Shown here piece after piece: positions 18,269 to 27,352 of a stretch of DNA of 64,000 nucleotides. The notes beneath the pieces are model-generated. The model did no database searches. It was not told the DNA's origin and saw only the letters and a list, made by a program, of their open reading frames with translations. Made by a program: the position numbers and the translations under genes. Each line of letters opens with the position of its first letter. Positions within the stretch are counted from its first letter, which is position 1. The stretch spans positions 1,488,001 through 1,552,000 of the forward strand of contig NZ_CP141213.1 of NCBI RefSeq assembly GCF_035610345.1. The letters are read 5' to 3'. The DNA is from Sinorhizobium meliloti (GTDB taxonomy: Bacteria; Pseudomonadota; Alphaproteobacteria; Rhizobiales; Rhizobiaceae).

Positions 18269-19345
18269 CTACTGCTGGCCCGCCGAAAACACCCACACAC
18301 TTTCGGGTGGAATGCGTGCCCAGACCGTCCCGGAAGACAGCTGCTTGGCGCCATGTGCCTTGGCAACAAAATCGCCGCGGCGCAGACGGTATTCCCACCT
18401 GTCTCCGAGATAGATGCTGTCGTCGAGGTTCATCTCGAGCGCATTGGCATCCGGCTGGTCGCTGACGCTGATCTGTTCGACACGTATCACCGCGCGCGCG
18501 TCTTGCGATGCCGACAAGCCCGACGCTTCGCGCACCGTTCCGTCGAGGCTCCAGTTGTCGCCGCCGATGACCGTCGCCCTGCCTTCAACCGTCTTCACCT
18601 TTGCCTTGACGATATTGTTGGCGCCAAGGAAATCGGCCGAATAGAAGCTGTTCGGGTTGGAATAGATCTCCTGCGGTCCGCCTTGCTGGACGATGCGCCC
18701 GTCCTGCAGCAGGAGAATATTGTCGGCGGCAGCCAGCGCCTCGCTCTGGTCGTGGGTGACGAGGATGGCGCAGATCTCGAGATCGAGGATGAGCTTGCGG
18801 ATCCAGTAACGCGCCTCCTCGCGCAGCTTCGCATCGAGGTTCGAGAGCGGCTCGTCGAGCAGCAGAACGCGCGGTTCGTAGACGAGCGCGCGGCAGATCG
18901 CGACACGCTGCTGCTGCCCGCCGGAAAGCTGCGAGGGAAAGCGATCGGCGAGATGCCCGAGACCCATGCGCTCCAGGATCGCCTGAACGCGCCTTTCGAG
19001 ATCCGCCGGCGCGACGCCCCGGAGTTTGAGGCCGTAGCCGACATTCTCCTTGACGGTCCGATGCGGCCATAGCGCGTAGGACTGGAAGACGAGGCCGATA
19101 TTGCGCTGTTCCGGCGGCAAGGCCAGCTTGTTCTCGCCGTCGAGGACCGTTTTCCCCCCGATCACGATCTGGCCGACTTCCGGCTGCTCGAGCCCCGCGA
19201 CGCAGCGCAGAAGCGTGGTCTTGCCGCTGCCGGAGGCTCCGAGAAGAGCGACGATCGACCCGCGCTGTGCGGTAAAGGAGGCGCCTTTGAGTATCTGCAG
19301 GCCGCCGAGCCATTTCTGGACATTGCTGACAACGAGTTCAGTCAT
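18269..19345 (-). CDS. ABC transporter ATPase, iron(III)/phosphonate/spermidine type (FbpC/PotA family)
   Basis: A 358-residue ATPase subunit. Walker A GASGSGKTT lies near residues 35-43, the signature LSGGQQQRVAICRAL near 138-152, Walker B VLLLDEPLSNLD near 158-169 and the H-loop in ILVTHDQSEAL near 190. The C-terminal TOBE-type domain is present (RAVIRVEQISV). It overlaps the upstream permease gene by 8 bases and is the third gene of the transporter (binding protein, permease, ATPase). Confidence 0.93.
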   Translation of the reverse strand: MTELVVSNVQKWLGGLQILKGASFTAQRGSIVALLGASGSGKTTLLRCVAGLEQPEVGQIVIGGKTVLDGENKLALPPEQRNIGLVFQSYALWPHRTVKENVGYGLKLRGVAPADLERRVQAILERMGLGHLADRFPSQLSGGQQQRVAICRALVYEPRVLLLDEPLSNLDAKLREEARYWIRKLILDLEICAILVTHDQSEALAAADNILLLQDGRIVQQGGPQEIYSNPNSFYSADFLGANNIVKAKVKTVEGRATVIGGDNWSLDGTVREASGLSASQDARAVIRVEQISVSDQPDANALEMNLDDSIYLGDRWEYRLRRGDFVAKAHGAKQLSSGTVWARIPPESVWVFSAGQQ

Positions 19346-21098
19346 GGATTTTTGCTCCCAAACGGAGGGCGAGTGCGAGGCCTGCGCCCGTCAATACGAT
19401 GCTGATGAGGGCGAGCGCGGCGATCGTGTTCATCGCGCCGGTCTGCAGAAGCGAGACCATCAGCGAGCCGATCACTTCAGTGCCTGCGCCCATGAGATAG
19501 ACGCCCGTCGCATATTCGCGAAGGAAGATGATCATGATCAGCGCCCAGGCGCCGGCGAGGCCGGGACGGACGATTGGAATAACCACGTCCTTCCATGTCC
19601 GGCCGATTGTCGCGCCGGTCGTGCGCGCCGATTCCTCGAGTTCCGGAGCCACCTGGATCAGCGTGCCCTGCAGCAGGCGCAGACCGTAGGAGAGGCCGAC
19701 GACGAGATAGGCGACAAAGAGGCTGACGAGTGTCGGCCGCAAGGGCGTCAGCAAGGGCACGAACAGGAAAACCCAGAAGAAGGCGAGACCGACCACCAGG
19801 CCCGGAAGCGCGCGGGGCAGCAACACGATGTAGTCCAGCACCGTGTTCGACATGCCCCAGTTGCGGTGACCGGCGAGGCCGACGGCTAGGTAGATTGCGA
19901 CTGCCACGGCACCGCCGACCACCGAAAGCACGATCGTGTTGATGATACCGTTATAGAGGCTCGGCACTTCCAGCATGCGGCTGAAGTTCGAGAAGGTGAG
20001 CTGGGACCACAGGTTGACCCCCTCTCCCCAGGCGTCGACAAAGGCGCGCACGGTAATTCCGCCGATCGGCAGGACAACCGACACGAAGAGCCACAGGCCG
20101 ATGATCGAGAGAGCGATGATCTGGCCGCTGTTGCCTAGCTTGAGGGTAGAGACACGCGCACCCTTTCCGCCCATCGCCGCATATTTGCGGGCATTGCGCA
20201 AAAGCTTGCGCTGCATCCATACGAGCGGAAGTGTGATCAGGACCAGGACGACGGCGACCACTGCCATAAGCTGGTAGGTTGGCGTACCGAACAGCGTCGT
20301 CAGTTTGTAGATATACGTGGTCAGCACCATGATGCCGTTGGGATCCCCGAGCACAAGCGGAATGCCGAAGGTCTCGAAGCCAAGCAGGATGTTGAGCGCG
20401 GCAGCAAAGATCAGAGCCGGCAGAACCATGGGCAGGGTCACGTCACGCGAGACCTGCCATATCGATGCGCCGGTCGTGCGCGCAGCTTCCTCGAGGTCGG
20501 ACGGCAGATTGCGCATGGCCGAGGACACGTAAAGATAGACGTGCGGCACGTGGCTGAGGCCAGCGATCAGGATCATGCCCGGCAGGCTGTAAATGTTCCA
20601 GGGAACAACGCCGATGATGTCGCGGACGAAGAGGGAGACGAAGCCCGTCGGACCGACCGAGACGGTGTAGCCGAAGGCGAGCACGATGGACGAGATGAAC
20701 ATCGGCACGAGCACGAGGACCTCGAGGAGGCGCTTGGCCCTCACGTCGGTTCTCGTGATCAGAAAGGCCAACAGGCCGCCGAGTGGTACCGCGATTGCGA
20801 CCATCCCGAACGAGAAGATCGCCGTCGTGCCGAGGGCTTTGTAGAAATTCTTGTCGGAGAAGACGTAGCGATAGGCATCGAACCCGAACTTGGCGCGCGG
20901 GCTGAAGAAGGCAGCCGTCAGGAAGCTCTGGTAGATGATCAGGCCGACCGGCGCCAGCACCGCGATTGCGAGCAGGCCGATGACGACGCGCCTGTAGGTG
21001 CTCGCATTGCCGTGGCGGGGCATTCTCGCCGGATATTTCTTTTCGGCTGCGGCCTTTGAAAGCTCGACTGCGGCCGGTGCTTGAGCGTGGGTAGACAT
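19338..21098 (-). CDS. Fused double permease of an iron(III)/phosphonate-type ABC transporter (FbpB-like)
   Basis: A 586-residue inner-membrane protein with about 12 hydrophobic segments, two permease domains joined in one chain. A basic N-terminal stretch (KYPARMPRHGNASTYRR) precedes the first helix near residue 35. The two cytoplasmic ATPase-contact loops are visible as LEEAARTTGASIWQVSRDVTLP near 175 and LEESARTTGATIGRTWKDVVIP near 490. They are near-identical, which shows the domain duplication. The binding protein gene lies 63 bases upstream and the ATPase overlaps downstream. Confidence 0.92.
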   Translation of the reverse strand: MSTHAQAPAAVELSKAAAEKKYPARMPRHGNASTYRRVVIGLLAIAVLAPVGLIIYQSFLTAAFFSPRAKFGFDAYRYVFSDKNFYKALGTTAIFSFGMVAIAVPLGGLLAFLITRTDVRAKRLLEVLVLVPMFISSIVLAFGYTVSVGPTGFVSLFVRDIIGVVPWNIYSLPGMILIAGLSHVPHVYLYVSSAMRNLPSDLEEAARTTGASIWQVSRDVTLPMVLPALIFAAALNILLGFETFGIPLVLGDPNGIMVLTTYIYKLTTLFGTPTYQLMAVVAVVLVLITLPLVWMQRKLLRNARKYAAMGGKGARVSTLKLGNSGQIIALSIIGLWLFVSVVLPIGGITVRAFVDAWGEGVNLWSQLTFSNFSRMLEVPSLYNGIINTIVLSVVGGAVAVAIYLAVGLAGHRNWGMSNTVLDYIVLLPRALPGLVVGLAFFWVFLFVPLLTPLRPTLVSLFVAYLVVGLSYGLRLLQGTLIQVAPELEESARTTGATIGRTWKDVVIPIVRPGLAGAWALIMIIFLREYATGVYLMGAGTEVIGSLMVSLLQTGAMNTIAALALISIVLTGAGLALALRLGAKIHD

Positions 21099-21161
21099 TC
21101 CTTGCCTCTCGCAAACGGGGGGCGGAGCCGCGGCGCCGATGGCGCCGCGGCGAGCGAAGCA

Positions 21162-22268
21162 TCAGCGACCGAGCGCTTCCTTCCAGTCGTTGAAGAACTG
21201 GACGCGTTTCATCTGGTCCATGTATTCGAGCACGCCTTCATCGACCGCAATCGGCTTGAGACCGCCGCCCACACGCTCGTTGAGCGTCTTGACGTTGAGG
21301 CCGGAGGTCACATCCTCGCGGACCGAGGGAAGTCCGCCTTCCGCGAGAAGCGACTGGCCCTCGGCCGAGAGCATGTAGTCGACGAAGAGCTTCGCGGCGT
21401 TCGAATGCGGTGCATCCTTGGTGATAAGCGCCAGACGCGAGAAGGCCGGCGTATAGTCACTGGCGAAATGGACGCCGAGGTTCGGGCTTTCCTTGACCCA
21501 GTCGAGCGCATAGGAGCCGATGATGTTGATGGCGATGATGTTTTCGCCGGAAACGACCGTTTCCTTCATTCCTCCGGAGCTCGAATAGATTTTGGCCCCG
21601 TCGTCGCCCATGGCCCTGGCGAGATCCCAGAAGTCCTCGCGGTTGCGAGCATCGTTGGAATGATGAAGGAAGCCGGAGCCGCTCTTCTCAGGATCGAAGG
21701 TCGCCACCTTGCCCTGCAGCATGTCCTTGTTTTCCTTCAGGAAGGTGATCATGTCCGCATAGGTCTTCGGCAGCTTGTCTTCCGACAGGGCCTTGGTGTT
21801 GTAGATCACGCCGATCGGCTCGACGGTCGTGGCGTAGAGTGTGTTCTTGTAGTTTGCCCAACCCGGCAGCTGGCCCGCCTCCGGTGAGGCGTATTCCATG
21901 CCGTAACCGTCCTGAACCAGCGTCATCTGCAGGTCCATGGCCGAGCTCCAGACGACATCGGCTGTCGTCTGGCCGGCCGCGGCCTCGGATATCACCTGGT
22001 TATAGGTGCCGTTCGTGCCGAGGTCGTTATACGCGATCTTGATGCCGTATTTCTTGGTGAAGCCATCCTGCAGTTTTTGCGACTGGGCAGCGTCCGTAGA
22101 GGTGTAGACGGACACGGTGCCCTCCTCCTTCGCCTTGGCGATGAGGTCGGCATAGTCTGCCGGATAGCCGGCCGGTACTTCCTGTGCGGATGCAGTGGCT
22201 GCAAACGCGGTCATGAATGCCGCGGTGACGGCGAAAGCTGTCGAGCGGACGGTGTGTTGCCTGTTCAT
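21162..22268 (-). CDS. Periplasmic iron(III)/phosphonate-type substrate-binding protein (AfuA/FbpA family)
   Basis: A 368-residue exported protein. The signal peptide covers about residues 1-30 (STAFAVTAAFMTAFAATASA, cut near AQE). The mature domain shows the class II binding fold with GTVSVYTSTDAAQSQKLQDGF near 50, ADVVWSSAMD near 105 and LADEGGLPSVR-type C-lobe features. The ATG at 22268 follows GGGAG in GGGAGATCAGACT. A tyrosine pair for ferric iron is not evident, so a sugar phosphate, phosphonate or organic acid ligand is possible; some members of this family bind those. It is the first gene of the transporter operon, with a palindrome (22354-22388) upstream. Confidence 0.88.
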   Translation of the reverse strand: MNRQHTVRSTAFAVTAAFMTAFAATASAQEVPAGYPADYADLIAKAKEEGTVSVYTSTDAAQSQKLQDGFTKKYGIKIAYNDLGTNGTYNQVISEAAAGQTTADVVWSSAMDLQMTLVQDGYGMEYASPEAGQLPGWANYKNTLYATTVEPIGVIYNTKALSEDKLPKTYADMITFLKENKDMLQGKVATFDPEKSGSGFLHHSNDARNREDFWDLARAMGDDGAKIYSSSGGMKETVVSGENIIAINIIGSYALDWVKESPNLGVHFASDYTPAFSRLALITKDAPHSNAAKLFVDYMLSAEGQSLLAEGGLPSVREDVTSGLNVKTLNERVGGGLKPIAVDEGVLEYMDQMKRVQFFNDWKEALGR

Positions 22269-22353
22269 AGTCTGATCTCCCAATAGCGCCCGTGCTCCAA
22301 AGCTCCTCCGGGCATTTGCGCGAGGGCCACTCCGCGCCCTCGCGACCTCCGAC

Positions 22354-22388
22354 TTTGCACTTTGGATTTATAAAATCAAAAGTGCAAA
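22354..22388. promoter_or_regulatory. 35-bp near-perfect palindrome, candidate GntR-family operator
   Basis: Left arm TTTGCACTTTGGATTTA and right arm AAAATCAAAAGTGCAAA are inverted repeats, 15 of 17 positions matching around a central T. It begins 4 bases beyond the stop of the dehydrogenase gene and ends about 85 bases before the binding-protein start. The AT-rich core and lack of a T-run downstream fit an operator better than a terminator. Related shorter elements lie near 23549-23569 and 24600-24653. Confidence 0.55.
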
Positions 22389-22391
22389 CGC

Positions 22392-23486
22392 TTAGGCATT
22401 GACGGCCTTTCGGTCGCCGCCGCGATTTTGGACAGCCCGGGCCACGAGTGAGCCAAAGGTGTCTGTGTTGGTGTTGCCGCCGAGATCGCGCGTGCGCGTC
22501 GCCGGATTGGCGAGGACCTCGTCGACGGCTCGCTCGATCTCTGCGCCGGCGGCCTCGAATTGCGGAAGGCCGCGCTGCTCGCCGAGCCAGCTCAGCATCA
22601 TCGCTGCCGAGAGGATGAGCGACGTCGGGTTGGCGATGTTCTGGTTCTGGATATCGGGCGCCGAGCCGTGCTGTGCCTGCGCGCAGACGAGGCCGGTCTC
22701 GGCGTTGGCGTTGATGGAACCGGCCAGGCCGAGGCTGCCGGAAAGCTCGCTCGCGAGGTCGGAAAGAATGTCAGAATAGAAGTTCGTTGCGACGATCACG
22801 TCATAGCGCGACGGGTCGCGCACGAGATGCGCCGCCATGGCATCGATGATGACGTCGTTGAGCCTGACTTCCGGGAATTCGGCGGCGACCTTGCGCACCT
22901 GTTGCAGAAATAGGCCATCCGTCAGAATGAAATTATTGGCCTTGTGGACGGCCGTGACCTTCCTGCCGCGCTTCATGGCAAGCAGAAAGGCCTGGCGCGC
23001 TATGCGCTCGCAGGCATTCGCGGTGATCTTGCGGACCGAGAGGGCGACATCCGGCGTCGGCATGAATTCGCCCGTCCCGGCATACATGTTGCGGTCCGGA
23101 TAGAAGCCTTCGGTCGCCTCACGCATGATCACGAGGTCCATCTTCTTCGCATCGTTCAAAAACGCGCGGGAGCGTGCCGGGCGCACATTGGCGTAAAGAT
23201 CGAGCTTGACACGGAAGCCGGCCGAGACGTTCACGCCGCCCTTGTCGCGGGGCGGATAGTCCATGTGCGACTGGGGACCGAGAATGATCCCGTCGAAGGT
23301 GCGGGCAAGCTCGATCGTCTCATCCCGGAGCGTCGAACCGTGTTTTTCCAGGCTGGCGAAGCCTGTGTCCTCAAAGTGGTATTCGAGGCCGAGACCGAAC
23401 GCCGCGTCCGTGGCCTTCATGACCTCCATTGTTGCCGCGGTGATCTCGGGACCAATCCCATCACACGGCGTTACGAATATTTTCAT
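22392..23486 (-). CDS. Isocitrate/isopropylmalate/tartrate dehydrogenase family protein
   Basis: A 364-residue NAD(P)-dependent decarboxylating dehydrogenase fold. It begins MKIFVTPCDGIGPEITAATMEVM. The substrate loop shows the Arg set expected of the family (LDLYANVRPARSR near residues 96-108), an active-site stretch VIMREATEGFYPDRNMYAG near 118-136, Lys in TAVHKANNFILTDG near 170, and metal-binding Asp in VIIDAMAAHLV and DILSDLASELSG near 210-240. The NAD region HGSAPDIQNQNIANPTSLIL is present. The ATG at 23486 is used; the open frame has five more upstream codons. With an aconitase paralogue across the regulator, an alkylmalate or tricarboxylate substrate is plausible. Confidence 0.88.
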   Translation of the reverse strand: MKIFVTPCDGIGPEITAATMEVMKATDAAFGLGLEYHFEDTGFASLEKHGSTLRDETIELARTFDGIILGPQSHMDYPPRDKGGVNVSAGFRVKLDLYANVRPARSRAFLNDAKKMDLVIMREATEGFYPDRNMYAGTGEFMPTPDVALSVRKITANACERIARQAFLLAMKRGRKVTAVHKANNFILTDGLFLQQVRKVAAEFPEVRLNDVIIDAMAAHLVRDPSRYDVIVATNFYSDILSDLASELSGSLGLAGSINANAETGLVCAQAQHGSAPDIQNQNIANPTSLILSAAMMLSWLGEQRGLPQFEAAGAEIERAVDEVLANPATRTRDLGGNTNTDTFGSLVARAVQNRGGDRKAVNA

Positions 23487-23548
23487 CTGACAATCTCCCA
23501 TGAGGCAACGGCCGACCGGCCGCGCAACGTCACGGGCAGATTATTGGC

Positions 23549-23569
23549 TTTTTAAATCTGAAAATGCAA
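23549..23569. promoter_or_regulatory. AT-rich element similar to one arm of the 22354 palindrome
   Basis: The stretch TTTTTAAATCTGAAAATGCA matches the right half of the 22354-22388 palindrome in AAATC, then AAAA or GAAA, then TGCA. It sits 63 bases upstream of the dehydrogenase start and next to the regulator's stop codon (23573). Its left half is not clearly palindromic. It is listed as a possible half-site for the adjacent GntR regulator. Confidence 0.35.
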
Positions 23570-23572
23570 TCA

Positions 23573-24499
23573 CTATTTTTCGAGAAGTTCTTTTTCATGC
23601 GCCTGATGCGACCAGGACCAGGTTACGGGCGACTTCTTCGAAAGCGCGCCACCCAGGTGCCGTCGCATCGCATAGGAAGCCTCGACGACCTCGCCGCGCT
23701 CAAGAAGATCAAGGATTTCGAGGTGCTCCCTGCACTGGCGCACGGTGCGGCTGCGATCGACCCGCGAACGATATTCGAGCAACCGGCGCATTCTGTTCAC
23801 GCGCACGAGCGAGAGGTGGAAAAACGGATTGTTCGACATCTTGATCAGCTCTTCATGGAAAAGCGCACCGTTGTGGAGAAGCCGTTCGGCCGGCAGTCGC
23901 TCGATATCCGATTCCAGCATTCGCAATTGAATGCGCCGTTGCTCCTCGATGATCTTGCGATCGAGTCGAAACTCAGGTTCCAGCATCGCCGCAGGCTCGA
24001 TAAGCATGCGGAACCGATAGATTTGTTCGAAGGCTTCGGGCGTTTTGGCGACCGGCAGGAAGCGCCAGCCGTAGCCCTGCTTGCGCTCCGCCCATCCTTC
24101 ACGTGACGCGCGCATCAAGACATCGTTGACCTGCGATTTCGTCAGATCGTACCGCTCTCTCAGCATCTGCTCGGTGACTTCGGCCGGTATGCGGTCGGTG
24201 AGCCAGTCTTCTGCAAGACGCTGGTAGTCATTGGCGACCTCGAACGGCTCCGCATCGTCGCGAACGCGTTCGGCAATGCTTTCCGTGACCTCCTTGACGA
24301 AGAACCCCCTGTTTTCCTTCTGCTCGAGGAGACCTTGCGTGGCCAGCATGTCCATCGCCTCGCGAACCGGTGAGCGGGAGACGCCAAAGCGATCTGCCAA
24401 TTGCTGCGTCTTGAGGTGATCCCCAACCGCCAGCTCTCCAGACGTGACCAGGAGGGTGATTTCATTTGCAATGGTCTGTGCCAACTGGCTGGAGCGCAT
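23573..24499 (-). CDS. GntR-family transcriptional regulator with two winged-helix domains and an FCD-like tail
   Basis: A 308-residue DNA-binding regulator. The first winged-helix domain covers about residues 1-75, with the GntR signature LKTQQLADRFGVSRSPVREAMDML near 30-53. A second helix-turn-helix follows (EQMLRERYDLTKSQVNDVLMRASREGWAERK, about 115-145). After that the helical FCD effector domain runs to the end (FEQIYRFRMLIEPAAM; metal/ligand His in HNGALFHEEL and REHLEIL). The double DNA-binding layout occurs in some hydroxy-acid-type members. The ATG at 24499 is chosen because the frame upstream is unconserved. It is divergent from the aconitase gene and ends close to the dehydrogenase, so it likely controls both and the transporter. 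Confidence 0.9.
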   Translation of the reverse strand: MRSSQLAQTIANEITLLVTSGELAVGDHLKTQQLADRFGVSRSPVREAMDMLATQGLLEQKENRGFFVKEVTESIAERVRDDAEPFEVANDYQRLAEDWLTDRIPAEVTEQMLRERYDLTKSQVNDVLMRASREGWAERKQGYGWRFLPVAKTPEAFEQIYRFRMLIEPAAMLEPEFRLDRKIIEEQRRIQLRMLESDIERLPAERLLHNGALFHEELIKMSNNPFFHLSLVRVNRMRRLLEYRSRVDRSRTVRQCREHLEILDLLERGEVVEASYAMRRHLGGALSKKSPVTWSWSHQAHEKELLEK

Positions 24500-24599
24500 C
24501 TCGGTCAATCCTATGAAAACGATGACGTCGCCGCACGTTAGTCCATGAGAGCCGCAAAGGGAACGATTCGCGCCAACAATTTGCATACCCGGCCGCCTG

Positions 24600-24653
24600 A
24601 AAAACCAAAAATCGGCCGAGTTGACATTGACACGGCTGATTTTTTGGTTTTTT
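24600..24653. promoter_or_regulatory. Imperfect inverted repeat in the regulator/aconitase divergent promoter region
   Basis: AAAAACCAAAAATCGGCCG (24600-24618) is mirrored by CGGCTGATTTTTTGGTTTTT (24633-24652), with two small mismatches or gaps, around the loop AGTTGACATTGACA. The loop holds two tandem TTGACA hexamers (24621-24632). It lies 30 bases before the aconitase start and 100 bases before the regulator start. A regulator binding here could control both directions. No well-spaced -10 element is obvious. Confidence 0.45.
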
Positions 24654-24682
24654 GCATATTAAAAATCAACACCGGAGGAGAC

Positions 24683-27331
24683 ATGTGCTTTCGAGAGGTG
24701 CCTACGTCCCATGGGGTCGTTAAAGCGATTGATCTCACGTCCACCTTCGGCCCGGACTTCCACAGGCTGCCGTTTGTTCATCGAATCCTGCTGGAAAACG
24801 TCGCCAGGAAAGACACAATCTGCCTGCCCCGCATGATTGAAGCCATGCGGCGCTGGCTTGTCAGCGGCGCGAGTGAGGCTGAGGTCGTTTTCCATCCGTC
24901 GCGTGTCCTGATGCACGACACGACCTGCGTACCCGCCCTCGTCGATATCGCTGCCATGCGCGACGCCGTCGCCGAAGCCGGCGGCGACCCGGCGAACCTC
25001 ACGCCGGTCCTGCCAGTCGACGTATCCGTCGATCATAGTGTCGGCGTCGACATGTATGGACAGCCTCGGTCCCGCGCCTTTAACATGCAACGCGAAATGG
25101 AGCGCAACAGTGAGCGCTACCGCCTGATGAAATGGGCAACCCAAGCCCTTCCAGGTGTTACGGTGCATCCGCCTGGCACCGGGATCATGCACACGCTCAA
25201 TCTCGAGCAGCTGGCGACCGTCATGCGTCTCGAGGAGCGGCACGACGAAACCTGGGCGACGCCGGACACGCTCATCGGCACTGACAGTCATACGCCGATG
25301 ATCAACGGCATCGGAGTTCTCGCCTGGGGCGTTGGCGGGCTGGAGGCGGAAAGCGTCCTCTTTGGTTTTCCGGTCACGTTACGGCTGCCGGAGGTCGTCG
25401 GCGTGCGCCTGACCGGACGGCTGTCCCCCGGCGTGCTCTCGACAGACCTTGCCCTGGAGGTCACGCACCTCCTACGGCGCCACAAGGTCTCGGGAGAGTT
25501 TGTCGAATTCTTCGGGCCAGGGGTGTCGACGCTCACCGGCGGCGACCGCGCCGTCATTGCCAATATGGCGCCCGAATATGGTGCGACGACCGGCTATTTC
25601 CCAATCGACGGACAGACTATCGAGTACCTGCGGCGAACCGGCCGAAGGGCGGAGCACGGCTCAATGGTTGAAGGTGTCGCCCGAGCGATGGGGCTCTGGT
25701 TCGATCCGGACGCGGAGCCGCGCTACAGTCGGGTCGTCGAACTTGATCTCGGCAATGTGCGTCCCCTTCTTGCCGGGCCGCGGCGCCCGCAGGACAAATG
25801 CGCGCTGACTGAGGCTGCATCTGCCTTGGAGACGGCAGCCGGCGGGCCGTTTGAGGAGATATCCAACGGGATTCCGGACGGCGCGATTGCTATCGCGGCC
25901 ATCACGAGTTGCACCAACACCTCCGACCAGCGTCTGCTAGCTGCCGCTGGTCTTGTGGCCCGCAAGGCAAACAGGCTCGGTCTGCGGCCGCCTCACTGGG
26001 TCAAGACATCATTAGCGCCGGGCTCGCCGTCTGCCGAACTCTTCCTGAGAAGAAGCGGACTGCTGACGGATCTGGAGGCGACCGGCTTCAACATCGTGGG
26101 TCATGGATGCACCACCTGCATCGGAAATTCGGGGCCGCTCCAGCCGGACATGGCCGAAGCAATCGCCAATGGCACTGTCGCCGCCGCCCTTCTCTCGGGC
26201 AATCGCAACTTCCCCGGCCGGGTGCATCCGAGCCTGCAGTTCGGCTTCCTCGCCTCGCCGCCGCATGTCGTCGCCCTCTCGATGATCGGAAAATTCTGTC
26301 GGGATCCGTTGAATGTCAAAGTCGCGGACACCGCGGACGGATCCGCCGTCTGCCTTGGCGATCTCCTCCCGTCCGATGAGGAAATCGATGCCATTTTGCG
26401 TGACTTTTCGCAGTGCGAGGATTTTGGCCGGGCGTTTCACGACGCCACGAAGAACGATGCATGGCTTGCCCTCGAGGCGCCATCCTCTCCAACATTTCCC
26501 TGGGATGAAATCTCCACCTATATCCAGCGACCGCCCTTTGCCGTCGCGAGCAACACCAATCGGCTCGGAACCTATACGGCCCATCCGCTGCTCGTGCTGG
26601 GCGACGACATGACCACGGATCACATCTCGCCCGCCGGCCAGATCGATGCCGAGAGTTATGCCGGACGCCATCTCGTTGCGGCCGGCGATCCGCCAAACGA
26701 CCTCAACGTCTATGCGGCCAGACGCGGGAACTGGGCGGCCATGGTCCGCGGTCTCTTCGACAATCCCACGGCGTCCAACCTCCTGCTTGACGGGCGACCG
26801 GCCTCAAGAACCGTGTATGCCCCTACCATGGATGAAGGCCCGCTATGGGAGGTGGCCGAACGCTACCGGCAGGAAGGGCGCTCCGTCGTGATCGTAGCCG
26901 GTGAGCGATATGGCGCCGGTTCTTCGCGCGACTGGGCAGCCAAGGGCCTTGCGCTGCTTGGGGTGCGCGCCGTCATCGCCAGAAGTTTCGAGCGCATCCA
27001 CCGCACGAACCTGATCGGCATGGGAATCCTGCCCATCGTCATCGAGAACACAATTCCCTCACTTTCGGCACTGGACCTCATCGAAGTTGACGCCAGGCAC
27101 ATAGAAGCGCGCTGCGGTATCAGGCTGGTCTTGCTGAGCGCCTCTGGCGCAGCCAAGACATTGACGGCGCGCGCCGCGGTGGAGACGGAGCAGGAGGTTG
27201 AAACGCTTGTCGCTGGCGGGATGATTCCCCTCATTCTTGACCGCCACCTGGCGGAACTGGTGGTACCCAAGACGCCCGATTTCGTTCGCCCCATACCGGG
27301 CGGCGCATTTACTAAGGAAGGAAGTAAATAG
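24683..27331 (+). CDS. Aconitase family hydratase (single-chain AcnA-like)
   Basis: An 882-residue cytoplasmic Fe-S hydratase of the AcnA/aconitase superfamily, which isomerises tricarboxylates such as citrate. Cluster cysteines are visible in ITSCTNTSD near residue 412 and GHGCTTCIGNSGPL near 473. Substrate motifs TLIGTDSHTPMINGIGVLAWGVGG lie near 194-217, and GERYGAGSSRDWAAKGLALLGVRAV near 743-767. The ATG at 24683 is preceded by GGAGGAG, and the 46 upstream codons have no similarity. It is divergent from the GntR regulator. Its neighbours suggest a specialised paralogue for a catabolic tricarboxylate rather than the TCA-cycle enzyme; 2-methylcitrate-type or homologous substrates are other options. 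Confidence 0.9.
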   Translation: MCFREVPTSHGVVKAIDLTSTFGPDFHRLPFVHRILLENVARKDTICLPRMIEAMRRWLVSGASEAEVVFHPSRVLMHDTTCVPALVDIAAMRDAVAEAGGDPANLTPVLPVDVSVDHSVGVDMYGQPRSRAFNMQREMERNSERYRLMKWATQALPGVTVHPPGTGIMHTLNLEQLATVMRLEERHDETWATPDTLIGTDSHTPMINGIGVLAWGVGGLEAESVLFGFPVTLRLPEVVGVRLTGRLSPGVLSTDLALEVTHLLRRHKVSGEFVEFFGPGVSTLTGGDRAVIANMAPEYGATTGYFPIDGQTIEYLRRTGRRAEHGSMVEGVARAMGLWFDPDAEPRYSRVVELDLGNVRPLLAGPRRPQDKCALTEAASALETAAGGPFEEISNGIPDGAIAIAAITSCTNTSDQRLLAAAGLVARKANRLGLRPPHWVKTSLAPGSPSAELFLRRSGLLTDLEATGFNIVGHGCTTCIGNSGPLQPDMAEAIANGTVAAALLSGNRNFPGRVHPSLQFGFLASPPHVVALSMIGKFCRDPLNVKVADTADGSAVCLGDLLPSDEEIDAILRDFSQCEDFGRAFHDATKNDAWLALEAPSSPTFPWDEISTYIQRPPFAVASNTNRLGTYTAHPLLVLGDDMTTDHISPAGQIDAESYAGRHLVAAGDPPNDLNVYAARRGNWAAMVRGLFDNPTASNLLLDGRPASRTVYAPTMDEGPLWEVAERYRQEGRSVVIVAGERYGAGSSRDWAAKGLALLGVRAVIARSFERIHRTNLIGMGILPIVIENTIPSLSALDLIEVDARHIEARCGIRLVLLSASGAAKTLTARAAVETEQEVETLVAGGMIPLILDRHLAELVVPKTPDFVRPIPGGAFTKEGSK

Positions 27332-27352
27332 ATGCCATCGGGCTGGAAATTG

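Noticed and set aside
24621..24632. Two tandem TTGACA hexamers as a strong sigma-70 promoter
   Set aside because: No TATAAT-like element lies 16-18 bases downstream, only T-rich sequence, so a promoter could not be supported.
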